This document shows, one piece after another, positions 1-7,467 of a stretch of 64,000 bases of DNA. The notes under the pieces are model-generated. The model ran no database searches. It was not told where the DNA came from and worked only from the letters and a program-made list of their open reading frames with translations. Source of the stretch: an uncultured bacterium (GTDB lineage Bacteria; Verrucomicrobiota; Lentisphaeria; Victivallales; UBA1829); assembly GCA_902780135.1 (NCBI GenBank), contig CACZEK010000006.1:1-64000 (forward strand). The letters run 5' to 3'. Position 1 is the first letter of the stretch. Each line of letters starts with the position of its first letter. The translations under genes and the position numbers were made by a program.

Positions 1-1
1 C

Positions 2-535
2 AAGCTCTCCGGCGGCGTCGCCGTCATCAACGTCGGCGCGGCCACCGAGACCGAGATGAAGGAGAAGAAGGCGCGCGTCGAAGACGCCCTCCACGCCACA
101 CGTGCGGCGGTCGAAGAAGGCATCGTCCCCGGCGGCGGCGTCGCGCTCCTCCGTGCGGTCAAGGCGCTCGATTCCCTGAAGCTCCAGGGCGACGAGGCGG
201 TCGGCGCGGACATCGTCCGCCGTGCCGTCGAAGAACCCCTCCGCACCCTCGCGGCGAACGGCGGCTTCGAAGGCAGCGTGATCGTGAACAAGGTCCTCGC
301 CGGAAAGGGCGCGGAAGGCTTCGACATCGCCTCCGGCGAATACGTCGACATGCTGAAGGCGGGCATCATCGACCCGAAGAAGGTTACCCGCAGCGCACTC
401 CAGAACGCAGCCTCCATCTCCGGACTGCTTCTCACCACCGAATGCCTCATCACCGAGATCCCCGAGAAGGAAAAACCCGCGGTCCCGGCTGACGGCGGCA
501 TGGGCGGAATGGGCGGCATGGGCGGCATGATGTAA
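2..535 (+). CDS. groL: Chaperonin GroEL (Hsp60), C-terminal part, 5' end outside window
   Basis: This is the 3' third of the ATP-dependent cytosolic folding chaperonin that works as a double heptameric ring with GroES. The frame is open from the first bases of the window, so the true start lies upstream. The residues visible at the start ([13 protein letters not shown]), then [20 protein letters not shown] and [11 protein letters not shown], are the highly conserved equatorial-domain segments of GroEL. The protein ends in the Gly-Gly-Met repeat tail ([13 protein letters not shown]) typical of bacterial GroEL. A good intrinsic terminator follows within 50 bp, so this is the last gene of its transcript, presumably groES-groL. 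Identity is essentially certain. Confidence 0.97.
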   Translation, partial: KLSGGVAVINVGAATETEMKEKKARVEDALHATRAAVEEGIVPGGGVALLRAVKALDSLKLQGDEAVGADIVRRAVEEPLRTLAANGGFEGSVIVNKVLAGKGAEGFDIASGEYVDMLKAGIIDPKKVTRSALQNAASISGLLLTTECLITEIPEKEKPAVPADGGMGGMGGMGGMM

Positions 536-579
536 TTCATCTTACATCGCCCTGCGTTCCTAAAAACGCACATACATTC

Positions 580-621
580 GGCGGGCGTCTGTTTCTTGGT
601 TGGACAGACGTCCGCCTTTTT
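580..621 (+). terminator. Intrinsic terminator after groL
   Basis: A 12-bp stem (580-591 with 605-616, one G-T wobble) closes a 13-nt loop and is followed at once by five T residues. It sits 45 bp past the groL stop codon. Confidence 0.88.
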
Positions 622-692
622 CATGCCCGCTTATTGGAATACTGAGCCTCCCCGCATAATAAGTCTTATGAGACCTATACGCCCTATAAAAA

Positions 693-764
693 CAACCCTC
701 GCCATTCGCGCCTCGCGGTTAATAATCTGTCGAGCGAAAGCGAGTTTTCCGAGGAGCGAAGCGA
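693..764. repeat. Left imperfect inverted repeat flanking the defence island
   Basis: The reverse complement of this segment aligns with 4601-4697 over about 70 bases with roughly 80% matching positions by eye. Shared blocks include CTCGG, GCTCG, ACAGATTA, ACCGCG and GGCGCGAA. The right copy carries an extra hairpin of about 19 nt. The two arms enclose the three minus-strand accessory genes. They could be ends of a mobilised unit or two copies of a chromosomal palindromic repeat. Confidence 0.55.
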
Positions 765-794
765 CCCCCGAAGGGACATCCCCCCAGAAAACCG

Positions 795-2165
795 TTATTG
801 CAGAGACTTCATTCTTTCGTTTAAGAGGGCAGGAAGATCTCGCTGTAAATCATCCCATCCCAAAGCGAAACGATTCAAGAAGTTGTTCTCCAACTGATAC
901 GTTTGTTTCAGTATCAGGAAATAAATAGTAAACTCAACAAGAAGAATCAAATTAAAATGATAGCCCCAGGAAAAATGCTGTCTTTTTTTTGCATGGGCAT
1001 CTTGTTTTCTGATTAGAACCAAATCTTCTATAATTGTTTCAAACTGTTTCTCATCTTTTATGAATGGAAACAAACCTTTAAGGCGATTTAAGAAAATATC
1101 ATGAAGTCTAGAAGAAAAATGAATATTATCTTTTCGTTTTGCTCCCATTGGTCTATATTCAGGAAACAATGATTCATGCAGCCCCTCAAGGTTATAAAGC
1201 AATGTAGGCAAGGAATGATTTGTAAACGTAGAAAGATTTTTTATTATCTTCCAGTCGTGTAAAATGTAGTCAAAGGAGTTATATTGTCTTATAAACGAAG
1301 AAAAGAATAATTCTATGTTTTCTTTTATAAAAGGATAAGGAAGATATATACGATCCACATGTAAGTGCTCAAACCATTCATGCTCTAGTTTGCCTACATT
1401 ATATATTTTAGTCTCTTTAATATCAAGATATATTTTTCTCTTATTATTGTGTTGCAATACATTTGAGGGGAAACGATTTCTATTCCGTACCAATCCAATT
1501 ATATTATAAGAAAAAGCTTTTCTTCCGATTACCAAATCAAGGAAAGAATCAACAACTTGTTTATAATAGGATAAACTCTTTTCTTCCCCCCAGTAAGGAA
1601 TCGTTTTGTTAGACTTTGCCTTTATTACGATAGTCGGACAATACTTCATCGTACCCTCATAGCAGGAGAAGCTGTAACTCATAAGAAATTGCAATTGGAT
1701 ACACACTTTTTCATCAGAAAAAAATGCTACAGATTGCTTCTTTTCAAAAAATAGTCCTTTCTTCTTAGGTTGAAGAATAGGTTGAAAAGGGAAAACACCA
1801 AGCCACTCGGCTAAATTTGAGCATCGAAAAGAAAGATACTGAAACTTTACTTCATCTTTTGAGGAAAAGAAAGAATCCCCTATCAGGAAATTAAGAAATG
1901 AAAAAACAGTATGTGCGGATAATGCGTTGCTATTTCCGCTTTTCCCATTATTAACAGATGAGTCAAAAAGAGATACTTTTTTTCCATCTGTTGTCTCTCC
2001 GTTGATACAAGCTATTTTTTCCTCTACGGGAAAGACAATACCATAAAGAGTAAGGGTATGCGTTTCCTCAAATGGTTTGTATTCCAAAATCCCTAGATAT
2101 TTTTTCTCAGGTGCATCTGGGAAAAACCACATTCCAGTCAGTTCGAGATTTGTCGGGATATCCAT
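795..2165 (-). CDS. ApeA-like HEPN-domain protein, candidate anti-phage RNase
   Basis: This 456-residue protein resembles ApeA, a single-gene anti-phage protein with a beta-rich N-terminal domain and a C-terminal HEPN ribonuclease domain. Visible support: residues 11-42 show the pattern G-x-W-x-x-P ... L-G-I-L ... L-T-L-Y-G typical of the ApeA N-terminal domain. The C-terminal part is helical and contains R386-KQDA-H391, the HEPN R-x4-H catalytic signature. Base composition is strikingly AT-rich compared with the chromosome and lower in GC even than the two genes upstream, so it was probably acquired separately. The stop of the upstream DUF262 gene is 64 bp away. I see no clear Shine-Dalgarno before the ATG, so the start is less certain. 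A run of eight A residues follows the HEPN motif on the coding strand. The ApeA assignment is inference from motif layout; an unrelated HEPN protein is the alternative. Confidence 0.65.
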   Translation of the reverse strand: MDIPTNLELTGMWFFPDAPEKKYLGILEYKPFEETHTLTLYGIVFPVEEKIACINGETTDGKKVSLFDSSVNNGKSGNSNALSAHTVFSFLNFLIGDSFFSSKDEVKFQYLSFRCSNLAEWLGVFPFQPILQPKKKGLFFEKKQSVAFFSDEKVCIQLQFLMSYSFSCYEGTMKYCPTIVIKAKSNKTIPYWGEEKSLSYYKQVVDSFLDLVIGRKAFSYNIIGLVRNRNRFPSNVLQHNNKRKIYLDIKETKIYNVGKLEHEWFEHLHVDRIYLPYPFIKENIELFFSSFIRQYNSFDYILHDWKIIKNLSTFTNHSLPTLLYNLEGLHESLFPEYRPMGAKRKDNIHFSSRLHDIFLNRLKGLFPFIKDEKQFETIIEDLVLIRKQDAHAKKRQHFSWGYHFNLILLVEFTIYFLILKQTYQLENNFLNRFALGWDDLQRDLPALLNERMKSLQ

Positions 2166-2229
2166 TTTATGATTCAGAAAAAGATGGGTTCAATTATTGA
2201 AAAGAATCTATGTGTTTGGGGCTGTTTTT

Positions 2230-3336
2230 TTACTGTGCGCCTTTTTTCAAGTTGCAGTCGCGGCAGAGCATCTGGCAGTTCTCCGGAACGGTTTTCCCGC
2301 CTTTGCTCCAAGGCGTGATGTGGTCGGCGTGCATGGCTTCAAATTCGAACGTCTTGCCGCAATAAACACACTTGTGTCCCTGTCTCTCATAGGCTGCCAG
2401 AGCATCGCGGTGATCAAACGCCCGGATGGAAAGCTTTTTCTCCTCGCCGGTCAGAAGGTATTCATAGATCCCGGATTTCTTCGTCACATCCTCATCGCCC
2501 ATTAGACGCTGAATCTCCTGCTCCAGCTTTTTCGGATCAAGATCCGTACGGTTTCCGTGCTGATTGAAGAACAAGCCCCACGGCAGCCCCTTCATCTCCG
2601 AGCGCTTCTTCGGGAAAATCGCCTGAACCCAATCAATGACGGAACGGAAGTAATTCCAAAGCTGAACGGCGGACGGATCGTTTTGGTGTTCCGCCATATA
2701 TGCCTCAATGGTCTTACCTTCCTTATTCGCAGCCCACAGGATAGCCGTTTCAAGGTATTCCTGACGGATCGAAGAACCTTTCAGATAATCGCCTGCTAAC
2801 GTGCTGGCCGCGCAGCCTGTCTTGCTGAAATAACGCTTTGCGTCAGATGTCCAGGAGCCGGCGTAAACCGCATTCCGCAATTCCTGATCCGTCAACTCCT
2901 CCCCGGCGATATTGATGATTCTGAACCAGTCCAGCTTTTCGCTGTCCGTCCCGTCGCAGACATAGACGAACAGGGGATAGTTTGCGATTTTATCCTGCTG
3001 GTCTTTCGGCAGGTTGTAATAATACTTGTCGTCCACGGAAAACGAACCGTCCAGATATTCGCACAGGGAGATCGTGCGCTGCTGACCGTCAAGCACCTCA
3101 AAACCGTCCGAGCCATCGTCTTTCTTGACCTTGCACCAGTAAATAACATTCAGAGGCAGGCCCTTCATGACCGTGCGAATGACCTCGTCGCGCTGCGCAT
3201 CCTTATAGACGAACTCGCGCTGATACTTCGGACGGATGTCAAGACGTCCGCCATAGCCGACCACGCCTTCCTCGGCATCGTTGAAATACCCCTCGAAAAC
3301 CTCGCCAACAGTTACTTTCAGTTCTTTTATCTCCAT
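2230..3336 (-). CDS. DUF262 (GmrS/SspE-like) protein with C-terminal HNH nuclease
   Basis: This 368-residue protein fuses an N-terminal DUF262 ParB/Srx-like NTP-hydrolysing domain to an HNH endonuclease. The DUF262 hallmarks are YQREFVY near residues 39-45 and the VLDGQQRT loop in the 80s. The HNH module is at 321-368, with zinc-binding C323/C326 and C358/C361, catalytic D338-H339, and the closing N362. The same architecture occurs in GmrSD-type modification-dependent nucleases and in SspE. Its start codon lies 3 bp beyond the stop of the methyltransferase gene, and a strong AGGAGGG Shine-Dalgarno overlaps the end of that gene, so the two are co-translated. Inference: the restriction half of a two-gene system whose modification half is upstream. 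Whether it cuts unmodified host-type sites or foreign modified DNA cannot be told from sequence. Confidence 0.88.
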   Translation of the reverse strand: MEIKELKVTVGEVFEGYFNDAEEGVVGYGGRLDIRPKYQREFVYKDAQRDEVIRTVMKGLPLNVIYWCKVKKDDGSDGFEVLDGQQRTISLCEYLDGSFSVDDKYYYNLPKDQQDKIANYPLFVYVCDGTDSEKLDWFRIINIAGEELTDQELRNAVYAGSWTSDAKRYFSKTGCAASTLAGDYLKGSSIRQEYLETAILWAANKEGKTIEAYMAEHQNDPSAVQLWNYFRSVIDWVQAIFPKKRSEMKGLPWGLFFNQHGNRTDLDPKKLEQEIQRLMGDEDVTKKSGIYEYLLTGEEKKLSIRAFDHRDALAAYERQGHKCVYCGKTFEFEAMHADHITPWSKGGKTVPENCQMLCRDCNLKKGAQ

Positions 3337-3339
3337 GGA

Positions 3340-4443
3340 TTAGCCCTCCTTCGGTGCTTCGGGGTGTTTGTTGCGAATGACAAGGCGGTCATATAATCTC
3401 CTCAACTGAGGCTTTCCCTCATCAAGGTAGAATCTGTTTCCTCCCTTCGTGTAAGTCTTTCCATCTGGCGCATATTGACTTATCGGCCACGCTAAATCCA
3501 AGCTGTATCCCAAAATCTCGAACTGGTCGGGACAATACTTATCCAGGAATGTAATAGGAACCCCCATAGCTCCCGCATAGTCACAAGGAATGTCAGATGT
3601 TTTGGCTACTTCTATTGCGTCATAATTGACATATTTCGGATATTCGGAAGGATCATACCGTTTTACAAGAATCATTTCCTCATGTCGCTTCTTGATATCA
3701 AGATTCGTAAACCAACAGATATTTCCTAAAGACCGCCATTTCTGACCGGTTTCATCCTGCCAATATCTGGTATCGCGCGGCTCATAATATGTCGGAACAG
3801 TAAAAGCCATATCGCCAGTTTTATACCCCAACCACATCTCTCCATTCATTAAAAGCGGGAAAATTTCCTTGTATATCACGGCATTTTGATTACCTATAAT
3901 GAGAAATTTCTTCTGATGTTCAATAAGAACTGAAACATACTCGCGGAACAGACTGAATGGCGGATTGGTTACTACAATGTCTGCCTCGTCCAGCAGGGCA
4001 AGACACTCCGGCGAACGAAAATCGCCGTCACCTTTCAATTCCGTAAGTTCATTTTCGCCGGACTTAAAGAGTTCGGCAACATCAAGCATATCGACACTGC
4101 CGTCGCCTGTTTTGTCATAAACGGTAGTTACAACAGCCTTGTATGGTTTATTCGACAAATCTTTTTCTTCCAGCACATCAAACAATAAAAGCTGTTGGTT
4201 TGCAATCGGGGAGCCTGCATAACATGTGGCTATCAGTTTCTTCAGTCCAAGACGATTGAAATTGAGAACGAAATACTTGAAAAAGTTACTCTCGAACGGA
4301 TCATCACAGTTGCAGAAAACAGTCTTTCCTCTGAAGTGCTCCCTGTAATGCCGAAGTTCCTTTTCAATATCAGTCAACTGAGTATAAAATTCGTCCTGCT
4401 TCGCCCTGTTCGCGGCATTGAGCCCCGTATTCCTGTTTGCCAT
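3340..4443 (-). CDS. EcoRI-family adenine-specific DNA methyltransferase
   Basis: A 367-residue N6-adenine DNA methyltransferase of the EcoRI-methylase family. Motifs: KQDEFYT at about 15-21, a CNCDDPFESNFFKYF segment at 44-58 (SAM-site region), and DIVVTNPPFSLF at 155-166 carrying the catalytic NPPF. A longer frame exists upstream to 4533. I prefer the ATG at 4443 because it has a GAAGGGA Shine-Dalgarno, because MANRNTGLN... fits the family N-terminus, and because the best promoter (4505-4533) would start transcription inside the longer frame. It is the first gene of the island operon, directly followed by the DUF262-HNH nuclease. GC is well below the chromosomal level, consistent with horizontal transfer. 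Confidence 0.88.
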   Translation of the reverse strand: MANRNTGLNAANRAKQDEFYTQLTDIEKELRHYREHFRGKTVFCNCDDPFESNFFKYFVLNFNRLGLKKLIATCYAGSPIANQQLLLFDVLEEKDLSNKPYKAVVTTVYDKTGDGSVDMLDVAELFKSGENELTELKGDGDFRSPECLALLDEADIVVTNPPFSLFREYVSVLIEHQKKFLIIGNQNAVIYKEIFPLLMNGEMWLGYKTGDMAFTVPTYYEPRDTRYWQDETGQKWRSLGNICWFTNLDIKKRHEEMILVKRYDPSEYPKYVNYDAIEVAKTSDIPCDYAGAMGVPITFLDKYCPDQFEILGYSLDLAWPISQYAPDGKTYTKGGNRFYLDEGKPQLRRLYDRLVIRNKHPEAPKEG

Positions 4444-4504
4444 TATTATTCCCTTCGCTGGTACGAATCTGATTAAGATTAAGGGGGATTCAGTTCGTTT
4501 CCAT

Positions 4505-4533
4505 AACATACATTCTCTTTTCACGAATTTCAA
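4505..4533 (-). promoter_or_regulatory. Sigma-70-type promoter of the methyltransferase-nuclease operon
   Basis: On the minus strand: TTGAAA, 17-bp spacer, TATGTT. Transcription would start near 4498, giving a leader of about 55 nt before the ATG at 4443. Confidence 0.6.
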
Positions 4534-4600
4534 GTATAATATTGCCTTTTTTAAACTTTTATTCGACGGAAAATATGGAGGGTTTCATGGGAAATGGTTT

Positions 4601-4697
4601 GCCGCTTCGCTGGGGGCTCGCATTCGCGAGCCTCGGTAGCCTCGCTTGTGCTCGGCAACAGATTAACGGACCGCGGGGCGCGAACGGCAGGGGATTG
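4601..4697. repeat. Right imperfect inverted repeat flanking the defence island
   Basis: Partner of 693-764 in inverted orientation. It shares CTCGG, CTCGC, GCTCG, ACAGATTA, ACCGCG, GGCGCGAA blocks and contains an additional 7-bp hairpin at 4615-4632 not present in the left copy. Confidence 0.55.
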
Positions 4698-4813
4698 AAA
4701 CAAAGAAAATTGCAAGTAGTTTCAACCAGACACTGCGCTGCGAGATGATTTTTCTTGAGCACAGAGGCACGGACGGCAGGAGAAGTTGAAACAGAATTGC
4801 AAGTAGTTTCAAC
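4678..4813. repeat. Two direct copies of a palindromic repeat
   Basis: Copies at about 4678-4725 and 4769-4813 share the plan GCrCGrACGGCAGG, then a TTGAAAC arm, then AATTGCAAGTAGTTTCAAC. In the second copy GTTGAAAC and GTTTCAAC are perfect inverted arms around 13 nt, so each copy can form a hairpin. The 90-bp offset and the presence of only two copies do not fit a CRISPR array. Confidence 0.6.
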
Positions 4814-4895
4814 AAAAAAAGGAGACTCCCTTTCCTCGTTGTCCCCCTTTCGTGCGGGGGGGGGGTTGAGGCGGGCGTTGAGGCGGGGGCGGGAA

Positions 4896-5426
4896 TCAGC
4901 TTTCGTTTTCGCGGAGGATGCAGATGTCGGGGAGGTTGCGGTAGAGCTCGTCGGAGTCCATGCCGTAGCCGACGAGGAATTCCGCCGGGGCGCGGAATCC
5001 GTACCAGTCTGCCTTCGCCTTTTTCCGTTCGGGCGGGATGTCCTTGTCGATCAGGACGCAGGTGCGGCAGGAGGCGGCACCGTCCGCCATGACATGTTTC
5101 CGGACCTCGGCGAGCGTGAAACCGGTATCGAGGATGTCGTCGATCAGGAGGACATGGCGGCCCTGCACGTCATTTTTCAGCTTGCCGCGCATCTTGAGCT
5201 CCCCGGTGGAAAGATGGTGCGCATAGGAGCCTGCGGGGAGCGAGTCGATACGGACCGGCAGTTTGATGCCGCGCAGGAGGTCGGCGGCGAAGAAGAGCCC
5301 GCCGTTCATCACGATGACGGCGGTGAGTTCCTGTCCGGCATAGGTGCGCGTGATATCGGCGGCAAGCTCGGCAACGCGGCGGCGGATCGCTTCCGCGTCG
5401 TAGAGGGGGGAGAGTGTAACGGACAT
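4896..5426 (-). CDS. hpt: Hypoxanthine phosphoribosyltransferase
   Basis: A 176-residue cytosolic purine-salvage enzyme that joins hypoxanthine or guanine to PRPP to give IMP or GMP. The PRPP-binding loop is plain at about 93-104 (LLIDDILDTGFT), and the N-terminal VMNGGLFFAADL segment at 39-50 matches the family. Length is typical. It is the last gene of the lon operon, starting 7 bp after rfaE2 ends. An AAGGAG lies about 13 bp upstream of the ATG, a rather long spacing. No convincing terminator follows; a ten-G run lies about 30 bp beyond the stop. Confidence 0.95.
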   Translation of the reverse strand: MSVTLSPLYDAEAIRRRVAELAADITRTYAGQELTAVIVMNGGLFFAADLLRGIKLPVRIDSLPAGSYAHHLSTGELKMRGKLKNDVQGRHVLLIDDILDTGFTLAEVRKHVMADGAASCRTCVLIDKDIPPERKKAKADWYGFRAPAEFLVGYGMDSDELYRNLPDICILRENES

Positions 5427-5433
5427 CGGGGGG

Positions 5434-5946
5434 TCAGGCTCCTTTTGAGGCGGCTTTCTTGAGGGTTCCCGTGGTGGAATATCCGGGGACGAACGGGATA
5501 AAACGGATCTCGGAACCGGCTTCGAGCAGCGCGGCGCGTTCCGAGGGGTCCAGCGATTCGATCGTGTAGTCGCCGCCCTTCGCGTAGACGTCGGGCTTCA
5601 GCACGGCAAGCTCGCGGTCGCAGCGGGAGGAATCGAACACGACCACGCCGTCCACGAACTCCAGGCACGCCAGCAGAAACGCGCGGTCCGCCTCCAGGTT
5701 CACGGGGCGCGTGGGGCCCTTCAGCGCACGGACGGACGAATCGCTGTTGATGAGCACAAACAGCGCGTCGGCGAGGGACCGCGCCTGCATGAGGTATTCG
5801 GCGTGGCCGCGGTGGAGCAGGTCGAAACAGCCGTTGGTGACCGCGAGCCTGCGGCCCGCGGCGGCGAGCTTCTTCCGCGCCGCAACGGCTTGTTCGAGCG
5901 TCATGACTTTTGCGCGGGGGTCGTTCAAATCAATCACCTCTTTCAT
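5434..5946 (-). CDS. rfaE2: D-glycero-beta-D-manno-heptose 1-phosphate adenylyltransferase (RfaE domain II)
   Basis: A 170-residue nucleotidyltransferase of the cytidylyltransferase-like fold, matching the stand-alone second domain of RfaE/HldE. It would attach AMP to heptose-1-phosphate in the ADP-heptose pathway for LPS inner core. The signature VTNGCFDLLHRGHAEYL at about 36-52 holds the catalytic HxGH, and a KGGDYTIESL segment near 120 is also characteristic. The start overlaps the end of the upstream TadE-like gene by 17 bp. The kinase domain is not in this window. The clear HxGH makes the family secure; the exact sugar substrate is inferred. Confidence 0.88.
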   Translation of the reverse strand: MKEVIDLNDPRAKVMTLEQAVAARKKLAAAGRRLAVTNGCFDLLHRGHAEYLMQARSLADALFVLINSDSSVRALKGPTRPVNLEADRAFLLACLEFVDGVVVFDSSRCDRELAVLKPDVYAKGGDYTIESLDPSERAALLEAGSEIRFIPFVPGYSTTGTLKKAASKGA

Positions 5947-6526
5947 CGGAAAGGTCTTTGTGGGCGGGCATGTAAACCTGTTCCTCCACCCGGATGCGGT
6001 CGATGTGGAAGAGCCAGCGGATGGCGGGCTCGAGCGAGCCGATGTTGTGGTCGCGGAGCGTATTGGACGTGCCGGCGTCGCCGGACGCCAGGTCCGCGGC
6101 GTTCACGAAGAGATTGGACTCCTGCAGGCCGGCGAAATCGCTGCGGAGCGCCGAGGAGGACGGCGGATTGGTGAGCATCACCTCGCCGGTGTTGTCGGAG
6201 AGCTGGCGCATGAAGAACGCGCCGTCGCCCGCCGAGCCGAGCACGGCATTGTCGTCCGTCGTGAACGGGATCTCGTCCGCGCCGTAGTCCCAGTAGCGGA
6301 TGCTTTCGCCGCCCCGGGAGGAGACGCCGCTCGAACTCTTCCGGTCGGCTTCCTCGCGGGCGCGGATGATCGTGGAAACGCGGTCCGAACCGAGCGCGGC
6401 GATCAGCAGGAACCCGACGAACACGGCCAGGATCGCGACAAGTGAGACCGTCAGCTCGGCGAAAGCCTGACCGGATTCGCCGCGCCGCAGTCCGCGCCGT
6501 ATGATCCCGACCGTGCGGAAGTTCAT
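5930..6526 (-). CDS. TadE/pseudopilin-like membrane protein
   Basis: A 198-residue protein with one N-terminal hydrophobic segment preceded by GESGQAFAELTVSLVAILAVF at about 17-37. This is the layout of TadE-like or pseudopilin-like minor subunits, where a Gly/Glu-containing leader precedes a helix that anchors the protein in the inner membrane. The rest is a soluble, probably periplasmic domain with no motif that I recognise. Its ATG overlaps the stop of the LolA-like gene by 4 bp and its 3' end overlaps rfaE2, so it is translationally coupled in the lon operon. No tad or T2SS assembly genes are adjacent. Function is otherwise unknown. Confidence 0.6.
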   Translation of the reverse strand: MNFRTVGIIRRGLRRGESGQAFAELTVSLVAILAVFVGFLLIAALGSDRVSTIIRAREEADRKSSSGVSSRGGESIRYWDYGADEIPFTTDDNAVLGSAGDGAFFMRQLSDNTGEVMLTNPPSSSALRSDFAGLQESNLFVNAADLASGDAGTSNTLRDHNIGSLEPAIRWLFHIDRIRVEEQVYMPAHKDLSDERGD

Positions 6527-7467
6527 TTTCCGGACTCCTTGTCTTTGTCCTTGTCTTTGTCCTTGTCTTTGTCCTTCGCGTTATCCTTGTCCGCGTCCGC
6601 CGCCGTAGCGGGAGCCGCGGGCGTTTCGTCGTCGTCCTTCGAGAGGAAGAGGTCGGCGGGCGCCTTCGCCTCCTCCACGCGGCCGGCGTCGCGCTTGTCG
6701 AACTCGACGCGGGTGCGCCAGTCCTGTCCGAACAGGAAGAGCTCCTGCACGACGTAGAAATCGTTTTCCTTCTTGACGCCGCCGAGCTCGAGCTCGCGGT
6801 ACGGCTTCGCCTTGTCGTCGGGGAGCGAGCGGAACCAGTGCGCCTTCAGCGGGAAGAAATACTCCTTGCTCAGCCAGACGCGCACATAGTCGTTTTCGCC
6901 GCCCTTCAGCACGAACACGCGGCAGTCGATCATCTTCACGCTCTCCGGCTTCTCCTCGCGCACCAGGTCGCGGTAGAGGAATCCGAGCGTGAGATCGGAC
7001 GGCATGATGCCGTACAGGGAGAGGCGCGTCCTGTCCTTGTCCGGGACGTCGGTCTCCTGCGTGAAGACGGGCGGCGTGTCGAACGTCTGCCCCAGCTCGT
7101 AGAACTCGTTTCCGGCGAACACGAGCTGGGCGATCACGCGCTTCGGGGTGAAGCGGATGCCGACGCGGATCGTGTCCTTGACCGCGCTGGAGCCGCTGCG
7201 GCGGTGCGTAGCGGTGCCTTCCATCTTCGCCCAGGATTCGCCGGCGGGGGCGCGCCTCGCCATGCGGAGAAACGCCTCGGCGGAGATCTTTGCGGGGTCC
7301 TGCTCCTCCTCGGGGAACAGCAGCTTGAGGACTTCGGGCGGGAGCTCCTGCTGCTGTTCCGCATCCTTCTGAGGCGCGGATTCGTCGGCGGCGAACGCGA
7401 ACGACGCGCCCGCCAGGCACAGCAGGGAACAGAGGATCAAACGGGGGGAAAGGTGCGTCATGTTCAT
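6523..7467 (-). CDS. Exported LolA/outer-membrane-lipoprotein-sorting-like protein
   Basis: A 314-residue protein with a signal peptide (hydrophobic ILCSLLCLAGASFAFA, cleavage probably after the Ala run near residue 26). The body has alternating beta strands, with IRVGIRFTPKRVIAQLVF, YRDLVREE and WRTRVEFD segments. This resembles the LolA/LolB-like incomplete beta-barrel family, sometimes annotated outer membrane lipoprotein-sorting protein. The C-terminus is a low-complexity Lys-Asp tail encoded by a short tandem repeat at about 6541-6585 that may vary in length. The start overlaps the lon stop by 4 bp. Assignment is by fold impression only; treat the function as a hypothesis. Confidence 0.55.
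   Translation of the reverse strand: MNMTHLSPRLILCSLLCLAGASFAFAADESAPQKDAEQQQELPPEVLKLLFPEEEQDPAKISAEAFLRMARRAPAGESWAKMEGTATHRRSGSSAVKDTIRVGIRFTPKRVIAQLVFAGNEFYELGQTFDTPPVFTQETDVPDKDRTRLSLYGIMPSDLTLGFLYRDLVREEKPESVKMIDCRVFVLKGGENDYVRVWLSKEYFFPLKAHWFRSLPDDKAKPYRELELGGVKKENDFYVVQELFLFGQDWRTRVEFDKRDAGRVEEAKAPADLFLSKDDDETPAAPATAADADKDNAKDKDKDKDKDKDKESGK

Larger units (their letters stand above)
4444..4895. other. Intergenic region between defence island and hpt operon
   Basis: No credible gene is seen in these 450 bases. They hold the methyltransferase promoter, the right inverted repeat (with an internal hairpin GGCTCGC-ATTC-GCGAGCC at 4615-4632), two palindromic repeat copies, and a ten-G homopolymer at 4856-4865 just past the 3' end of hpt. 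Confidence 0.7.

Noticed and set aside
596..928. A 110-codon plus-strand frame after groL
   Set aside because: It starts inside the terminator, crosses the inverted repeat and overlaps the ApeA-like gene antisense; no motif or ribosome-binding site.
4443..4533. Longer N-terminus for the methyltransferase
   Set aside because: The extra 30 residues do not fit the family, have no ribosome-binding site, and would lie upstream of the likely transcription start.
4678..4813. CRISPR-like repeat pair with GTTTCAAC ends
   Set aside because: Only two copies 90 bp apart, imperfect between copies, internal perfect palindrome, and no cas genes in the window.
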